Origin: Hyphochytrium catenoides
Lineage: Eukaryota > Sar > Hyphochytriomycetes > Hyphochytriales > Hyphochytriaceae
Direction of reading: 5' to 3'
Assembly: GCA_900088475.1 (NCBI GenBank)
Contig: FLMG01000187.1
Span: 1 to 14,049, forward strand
Length of the DNA: 14,049 nucleotides
Under the pieces are notes generated by a model. It had not been told where the DNA came from. It was given only the letters and a program-made list of their open reading frames with translations, and did not search any database. Both the position numbers and the translations under genes were made by a program. This document shows positions 9,365 through 14,049 of the stretch, piece by piece. Numbering within the stretch: position 1 is the first letter of the stretch; every line of letters begins with the position of its first letter.

Positions 9365-9577
9365 AAGCTTCGACAGGAGCTGATGTCCAGGAAAACTAGC
9401 ACTGAGATAGTCCAAGGGGAATAGGGAGGAGGCGGACGACCGCTGTCTCTACTGCGATTGATTCGACTGAAGCTTCAACGACAGGAGCTAAGATCTAGGA
9501 GAAGTAGCACTGAAACATAGCCCCAAAGAAGAAGTGGGGAGGCGGACGACGGCTATCCACTGCAACCAATGAATTGA
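9365..9577. repeat. Diverged tandem duplication, period about 105 bp
   Basis: Copy 1 (9365-9469) and copy 2 (9470-9577) both begin with AAGCTTC. They share, in order, GACAGGAGCT, TAGCACTGA and GGAGGCGGACGAC with similar spacing, at roughly three-quarters identity by eye. The repeat lies 135 bases after the stop of the UNC93-like gene. A partial third match (GACAGCAGGAGATCT) near 9608 may be a further decayed copy. Confidence 0.7.
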
Positions 9578-10120
9578 AGAATCATCGCTGATGATTAGGT
9601 GACAATTGACAGCAGGAGATCTCTTGGATGAAGTCTCTAATCGATGGAGAGACAAGGACCAGCGTGGTATAGGTAGCAGATGAGAATGAGACATCGCTCG
9701 TAAGACATTGAGATACGAGGAGCTTGTGAGTGTCACACAGATACTGAGAGGAAAGAGAAAGGGGAGAAGCAAAGTTAGAGGAATACTCCTTCTCTCTGTC
9801 ACTTTGACTTTCATCGTCTGGCTGGCTATAGAGCGAGGAGCATACTCCCAGCTTTGTGGGGATGTGAAAACGTAGGTCTTAGTGCGGATCTTGGCAGAGA
9901 AATGCAGGTAAAGATGTCCTAATAAATGCATGGAGATTGAACTCTCAACTCACCACCGTATCTAGAGAAGAACGTTGAGTGAGTGCCAAGCTCTGCCGTT
10001 ACGTCAGCTGCTGGCCAGGCCAGGCCTCGGTCGGTTCATAGCAGAGCTTGCAGAAGAGGAAGACTTGAGCTGCGTATAACCAGCACCCAGAAGAGCTCTT
10101 GTTCGTAAGAATTGTGTCAA
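9578..10120. other. No supported gene
   Basis: A minus-strand ATG ORF of 147 codons (9931-9488) crosses this stretch and overlaps the tandem repeat. It is Ser/Leu-rich, has no recognisable domain, and runs through a region whose repeat structure argues against coding. I see no better alternative in other frames. Confidence 0.3.
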
Positions 10121-10124
10121 TCTC

Positions 10125-10216
10125 CCTTCCGTAGAGGTGGGGATTGGAGTTCCCGCGTTGTGAGGTGAGGGAAGCCACCTTCAAGTCAGTCATCATCACT
10201 TCCTGACTTGCCACGC
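10125..10216. repeat. Dispersed repeat, copy A
   Basis: It shares ordered blocks with copy B at 11818-11915, in the same orientation: GTAG-GGTG, ATTGGAGTTCCC (10143-10154), TCATCATCA and CTGACTTGCCA (10203-10213). The two outer blocks are 60 bases apart here and 68 in copy B. On the minus strand copy A falls in an open 71-codon frame, but copy B has a stop in the equivalent frame, so this looks like old repeat sequence and not a gene. Confidence 0.55.
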
Positions 10217-10756
10217 CAAGCGGCCGGGACTTACCTCTACCTTAGAGCAGGATAGCTGGGGCTTGACTTCTTTCCCTGTCTGCTTGCGGCCTGACCCAGC
10301 GCCCTCAACCTTAACGGCGCTGGAGCTTGTCGGAGGCCAATAATGTATATCAGTTGCCCCCTCTCACTCCATGGACTTATTGCTTACTGTTCATTGATCC
10401 TGAGCTTCGGACGGTCGAGACTCAGCGTCAGCGCGGAGAAGAGTCGATAATAATAGCGGACTTATTTATTATTAAATATTTATGTTACAGCAGAGAAGAG
10501 ATAGAGAGAAGAGCTCCGCTACCTCATCGACTGGTCCGCTCCTGCCACTTCTACGGTGCGTAGCTGAGCGCAGCAACAACAACAAACGAATCTCCTACTT
10601 ATCTTCCAAGAAACATACATAATTACAACCGACAAACAGCCCATAAAGAAGACAAAACAGTAGTCGTCAGCCTACAGGCAGTACCAACCATTCTTTGATC
10701 AGGAGCAGCTATCTTCAAGCAACAAGCTTGATCGTTGTTGGTTGGTTGGTGGTCTA
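10217..10756. other. No supported gene; likely 3' flank of the small minus-strand gene
   Basis: There is an AT-rich patch at 10445-10495 and a CAA-rich stretch at 10575-10670. On the minus strand an AATAAA hexamer (complement at 10465-10470) lies about 290 bases past the stop of the downstream-facing gene and could be its polyadenylation signal. A 78-codon plus-strand ORF at 10327-10563 begins at TTG, not ATG, and is not recognised. Confidence 0.25.
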
Positions 10757-11330
10757 CTAACAAGACCCGACGCTCCGCGGTCCGCCTATATTATCCTCCT
10801 GACCAGCTTTGATTTTCAAGTCTGTGGGTTTAGGACCAATGTTGAAGGAGTAGATCCGGTCGTTCATGGCGAAATCGCGGCCGAGTTGCAAGGTGTCGTC
10901 CGTTTTGTCCATGTCAAAATTGATGGGAAAATCCAGCTCACTAATCTTCCACGCGTTCTAAGCACTGTACCGGGTCTGGCCTGCACAAAAACTCACGGGG
11001 CAATCGGGTTTGATATAGAAGTAGATGTAAGTATCTTCGTTACCCTTGCCCAGTTTGATGTCCCACGTGGCCGAGCTGATGCTGCCTTTTAGACTTCGAT
11101 CCTTATCCGCGACGTTAATGCATGCATTGCCGGTGATGTCGATTTTGGTTCCGGGGTCCGGTGTATAACGCTCGTCGGTGTAGAAAGTGACATAGCCACT
11201 TGGGACGTTCGATCCAAGCTGCCTCAGAGCAGGTTTGGACTCTTCACTGCTGCTTGCCACCCGCTGCAAGAGTAGCAACAAGAGGGAAGATGATGCGAGG
11301 ATTGGTATTTACGAGTGCAAGAGAGTGCAT
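10757..11330 (-). CDS. Small beta/gamma-crystallin-like protein, three exons with 49- and 39-nt introns (tentative)
   Basis: My exon model is 11330-11313, 11263-10997 and 10957-10757, all phase 0, giving 6 + 89 + 66 residues and a TAG stop at 10757-10759. Intron 1 is GTAAAT...TTGCAG (49 nt). Intron 2 is GTGAGT...CTTAG (39 nt). The product is polar, beta-rich and built of two similar halves. Each has an aromatic strand (YVTFYTDERY; TYIYFYIKPDC) followed by a segment ending in a Ser-rich turn (KGSISSATW; NDRIYSFNIG). This pattern resembles paired Greek-key motifs of beta/gamma-crystallin-like proteins, and NDRIYS approximates the N/D-N/D-x-x-S/T-S calcium-binding motif with one mismatch. The family assignment is inference. 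The first exon is the weak point: reading straight through intron 1 gives a hydrophobic, signal-peptide-like segment but then shifts frame. Confidence 0.5.
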
Positions 11331-11539
11331 TTTTGCGTTGCTTGTGACCGCTCGTCCGTCGCGTTCTTTTGCTTCCTCGTTCTTGGTGTGTTTGTTTGTC
11401 CCGCTTGAAAGAGCTTGGACGTGCCTTGGGGTAGGAAGATCGAAGAATGAGTGTTGTTCACAATGAGGAGGGAGGAAGAGGTGATTATCTATCAATACGA
11501 CAGAAAGGAAGGCGCTATAGTTCTAGAGGATACCACCAA
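11331..11539. promoter_or_regulatory. Upstream region of the small crystallin-like gene
   Basis: This lies directly 5' of the inferred minus-strand ATG at 11330. The minus frame stays open upstream to an ATG at 11495, so a longer N-terminus cannot be excluded. I chose the ATG at 11330 for its A-rich context (CAAAAATG). No clear TATA element is seen. Confidence 0.25.
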
Positions 11540-11705
11540 GAGGATTAATAACGAGAGACAGAAAAGAGAGATAGTTCGGCCCTGCGCGAAGGAGAGAGCA
11601 AAAGAGGAGGAGAGAGAAAGAGAGTATAAGACGAAAGCCAGAGAGGAAAATGGTCGTTCTCTCTCTCTATCTCTGTCTCTCTGTCTCTCTCTTTCTCACT
11701 TCTCT
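11540..11705. repeat. GA-rich tract facing a CT-rich tract
   Basis: Positions 11552-11650 are rich in GAGA and AAGAG. They are followed almost at once by CTCTCTCTCTAT-CTCTGTCTCTC at 11659-11697. The two halves are complementary in kind, so a transcript or single strand could fold back. Two plus-strand ORFs (138 and 85 codons) overlap the tracts and look like repeat read-through. Confidence 0.7.
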
Positions 11706-11817
11706 TCGTTACTCTCCTTCTCCGCCCCGGCTACCTCGTTTCATCACAATAAAAGAAGTCTTCTATCAGTTCACGGTATACTCACAGATCTTCTTCCATC
11801 AATTGCACCAACATCCA

Positions 11818-11915
11818 GTCGTAGGGGTGAGAAGTATTGGAGTTCCCACCACGCCGCAAGGTCATGAGAGCCGCTTCATGTCACTTATCATCATCAATCC
11901 CTTCTGACTTGCCAA
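11818..11915. repeat. Dispersed repeat, copy B
   Basis: This is the direct-orientation partner of copy A at 10125-10216. It shares ATTGGAGTTCCC (11836-11847), TCATCATCA and CTGACTTGCCA (11904-11914). It lies about 240 bases before the first recognisable retrotransposon coding sequence, so it could be part of that element's terminal or internal repeat structure. That link is inference. Confidence 0.55.
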
Positions 11916-12048
11916 GGCGCAGGGTGGAGGGGAGAATATCCAGAGGATGTTTGGTTTTCCTGGGAGTGATAGAAGGATGGCCCTGACCCTCATCATTGTC
12001 AAATTTCCCGGGTCAGGCCTGGCAGCTCCCAGGGGTGACCGGTGATAG

Positions 12049-12537
12049 CAGCGACAGGACCCAAGTCAGAGTGCCAGAGGTGCTCTCTTGCCTATTAGCC
12101 CTGCCTATCAGCCCTGCTATCAGCTCTGCCTTATTATCCACTGTTCAGCCGCTCATGTTCCTGGCCATCTTAATAGCGTTGCCGATGCAGGCAGCAGAGT
12201 TTGGGATTCATCTTCACACTCTACTACTTTCGCTCACTTTTGCTCTGCATGGACACAGGTCAAGATCGAGCCCACTTGGCGCGATCTCTCAGCGTTATGG
12301 GAACACAATTGCAAGCAGCCGCGTTGGCACCAGCTACTGCATCAAAGTACAAGACAATTTGGAGTCAGTGGGCGGCGTGGTGTCACTTCTTTCGCCGACC
12401 TCTGTGGCTCACAGGATCCGGGGCAGCAAATTCTCGGCAGCTTAGCGACTTTGCTGCTTACTGCAAACAGCTCGGCTTTCACCCAAGCAGCAACGGCAAC
12501 CGAGGCGTCACAGTCATCTCGAAGCTCTCCGCAATAA
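12049..12537 (+). pseudogene. C-terminal end of retrotransposon RNase H (fragment)
   Basis: The frame is open from the stop at 12046-12048 to 12537. It contains AAHVPGHLNSVADAGSR (about 12148-12198), matching the end of DIRS-type RNase H, where the His and the Asp of VAD are active-site residues. The rest of RNase H and all of the reverse transcriptase are missing. After the motif the frame continues (TWRDLSALWEHN) to about 12320, where its meaning seems to pass into the recombinase frame (AALAPATASKYK). That suggests either a natural overlapping ORF arrangement or an old frameshift near 12310-12330. Confidence 0.65.
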
Positions 12538-13363
12538 GATGGGCTCATCGCCACTACCTCGGCTTGGAGCCCGAGCTAGGTCCGTCGTTCCACCTCCTCT
12601 CACGGGGTCTAGCCAGAGCCTCGGCTCCAATGCAGCAGAAGCAGCCTCTCACTGCGGAGTTGCTATCTCATGTGCTAGCGTCCCTCAACTGGTGCAAGCC
12701 CCACCATCAACTACTGGGGGGATTGGCGGTCCTCGCTTACTTCTTCCTCCTCCGAAGGTCAGAATACGCCTACGTCGACGGCCATCTCACGAACTTCGCC
12801 CTGCGCACCGGGGACTTACAGCTTTGGACCAAGGACGGCAGGCCCTGCTCAATCAGTAGCGACGCGTCGGCGGTTCCCTTCACCTAAGGGGAGGCAAGAA
12901 TGATCAAGTCGGTAGAGGTTCACATCGGCGTCTGGAAAGGTCAGGACACCGTCTACTGTGCCCGGTCAAAGCAGCAGCTCTCATACTTGCATGCCACCGC
13001 CGTTGGGGACACAGCGCAAGCACCCAACCGCTCGCAAGAGGGCCAGGTAACGTCAAAGTGTCAGCAGAGGACATGGCCCAAGCCATTAAGCGGTCGGCTC
13101 GAGCACTGGGACTTCCTGAGAGCAAGTACTCTACTCACTCGCTGCGGGTTGGCGGCGCCACAGCGCTCATGAATGGCGGCGCCGGCGATTTAGCGATCAA
13201 GTTCATGGGTCGATGGCGGTCAAACACTTATCAAGACTATCCGGCGTACCAGCCAGTGCAAACGATGCATACAGCAGCTGCCATGGTATCGACACTCGCA
13301 GGCGCTTCTACTAACAACAACCTATCTCTACTACGTGGGGTGGGGGAAAGCTCCTTCTCCTGA
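12297..13363 (+). pseudogene. Tyrosine recombinase of the retrotransposon, broken by one frameshift
   Basis: The N-terminal part lies in the frame ending at the TAA at 12885-12887. It has a core-binding domain beginning near ALAPATASKYKTIWSQWAAW and the first catalytic Arg in YFFLLRRSEY (codon at 12753). The C-terminal part continues in a different frame: the catalytic-Lys hairpin region LRGGKNDQVGRG (about 12884-12919), then LLCPVKAA, then HSLRVGGATAL (the HxxR pair, H at 13136). GRW and the nucleophile Tyr of NTYQDY (codon 13238) follow, with the stop at 13361-13363. The shift must lie between 12860, just after a stop in the second frame, and 12884. All expected catalytic residues are still present. 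The true start codon is unknown; 12297 is an ATG just before the recognisable domain. Confidence 0.8.
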
Positions 13364-14049
13364 AGAGGTGCAACAATCCGCAGGGTAATAGCAGAGCCTA
13401 CTGATGCTGCCCCCCTAACTGATGTCTTCTCCCTCGTCATCGCCAGCCGGAGTTCGTAGAAGGAAAGACTGACCTCCTTCATTCCTCCTAGGCTCTCCGA
13501 ACATCGCCGATGGAACATTAAGGCCTGTGGTCTGTCTCATGATGGATGAGGTGGCGCCACGTATAACGGGGCAAGAATCCGCCTTCATGCATCAACCCTG
13601 AGAATCAAGGCAGACGTGGTCTCCCAGAACCTCTACTGCAGAAACCTAGAAGGGCTTATCCCTCCGCTGCCTCTGCTGCTGCGTTCGTCTCACTCTTGTG
13701 AGCCCGTTCCTTCATTTATAAAAAGCTCCTACTATCGATCATCGATTGAAAGTGCCCCTTCTCTGAGATCTGAGATGCGATAGAAGCAAGAACAAGCCGG
13801 TCAACGCAACAAGAGACAGGAAGTATACAGGACGAATGCTAATTAAGCTCTGCCTGCCTGCGTGCCTGCTTGCCCGTCTGCTACTGTAGCTTGCCCTGCC
13901 CGCCCCGCCCGCCTGTCTCCATAGTCAAGAACTAGCTTTGTGCTCTGTCTCTAGCAGTAAGTTTTGTTAGTGTTGAAGCGTTCATTCAGAACTCTACGTA
14001 TTAGCCTGATAGCTGAGCTATGCACAGAGGTCTGCAGAAGGCAGCGAGT
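13364..14049. other. No gene seen; includes CTGCC-rich low-complexity stretch
   Basis: No ORF with recognisable features was found after the recombinase stop. Positions 13849-13917 are an imperfect CTGCC/TGCC/CCGCC repeat. A GTGGCGCCAC palindrome occurs near 13552. If the retrotransposon's 3' terminal repeat survives it should be in this stretch, but I found no copy of it elsewhere in the window. Confidence 0.4.

Larger units (their letters stand above)
12049..13363 (+). mobile_element. Decayed DIRS-order (tyrosine-recombinase) retrotransposon remnant, 5'-truncated
   Basis: The remnant holds the end of an RNase H domain followed in the same direction by a tyrosine recombinase. That order is typical of DIRS, PAT and Ngaro retrotransposons and distinguishes them from Crypton elements, which lack RT/RNase H. 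No reverse transcriptase is visible upstream: the RNase H frame is closed by a TAG at 12046-12048 and nothing RT-like precedes it. The recombinase is broken by a frameshift. I found no matching terminal or split direct repeats next to it, so the element ends are undefined. It should be unable to move by itself. Confidence 0.75.

Noticed and set aside
9488-9931. Minus-strand ATG ORF of 147 codons
   Set aside because: It overlaps the tandem duplication, has no domain-like pattern and is Ser/Leu-biased. It is kept only as a mention in the gap entry.
10742-11092. Plus-strand 116-codon ORF
   Set aside because: It starts at TTG and is the antisense shadow of the spliced crystallin-like gene, which explains the region better.
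12900-13172. Plus-strand 90-codon ORF after the first recombinase stop
   Set aside because: It is the wrong frame. The recombinase motifs continue in the frame that ends at 13363.
1-14049. CRISPR array, tRNA or rRNA genes, bacterial operon
   Set aside because: No spaced identical repeats, tRNA cloverleaf or rRNA sequence was seen, and the introns and gene families are eukaryotic.

Overview
This is a eukaryotic nuclear window of roughly balanced base composition. It has short GT-AG introns, long purine/pyrimidine microsatellites, a fungal-type UNC93-like membrane protein and a decayed tyrosine-recombinase retrotransposon. The best guess is a fungus or fungus-like protist. The left-hand gene resembles ciliary/centrosomal coiled-coil proteins, which would fit a zoosporic (flagellated) lineage, but I cannot assign a taxon. 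All gene structures come from reading frames, splice-site motifs and phase agreement only.

Layout. (1) 1-2665, minus strand: a multi-exon gene running off the left edge. Six exons in one consistent phase chain encode a Gln-rich, coiled-coil protein. Its introns are packed with GA/CT microsatellite, and every long ORF made of Ser/Leu or Arg/Glu repeats here is a by-product of that. (2) 2666-7630: mostly gene-poor, with a GGA-rich stretch at 2890-3090, many CAT/CTG-type runs and a few weak candidate exons, none recognised. (3) 7631-9229, plus strand: an intronless UNC93-like (MFS fold) membrane protein of 532 residues, the clearest gene here. (4) 9230-10740: non-coding. It holds a diverged 105-bp tandem duplication just after the transporter and one copy of a roughly 90-bp repeat. 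(5) 10757-11330, minus strand: a small three-exon gene with 49- and 39-nt introns, encoding about 161 residues in two similar halves resembling beta/gamma-crystallin Greek-key motifs. (6) 11540-11920: a GA tract facing a CT tract, then the second copy of the 90-bp repeat. (7) 12040-13363, plus strand: a 5'-truncated, frameshifted DIRS-order retrotransposon remnant, with the end of an RNase H domain followed by a tyrosine recombinase that keeps its catalytic residues across two frames. (8) 13364-14049: no gene seen; one CTGCC-rich low-complexity stretch.

The genes show no obvious shared pathway. The window looks like ordinary host genes spread among microsatellite and transposon debris. The most unusual points are the strand-asymmetric microsatellites filling the introns of the left gene, the repeated motif-plus-intron arrangement within it, and the tiny introns of the crystallin-like gene.
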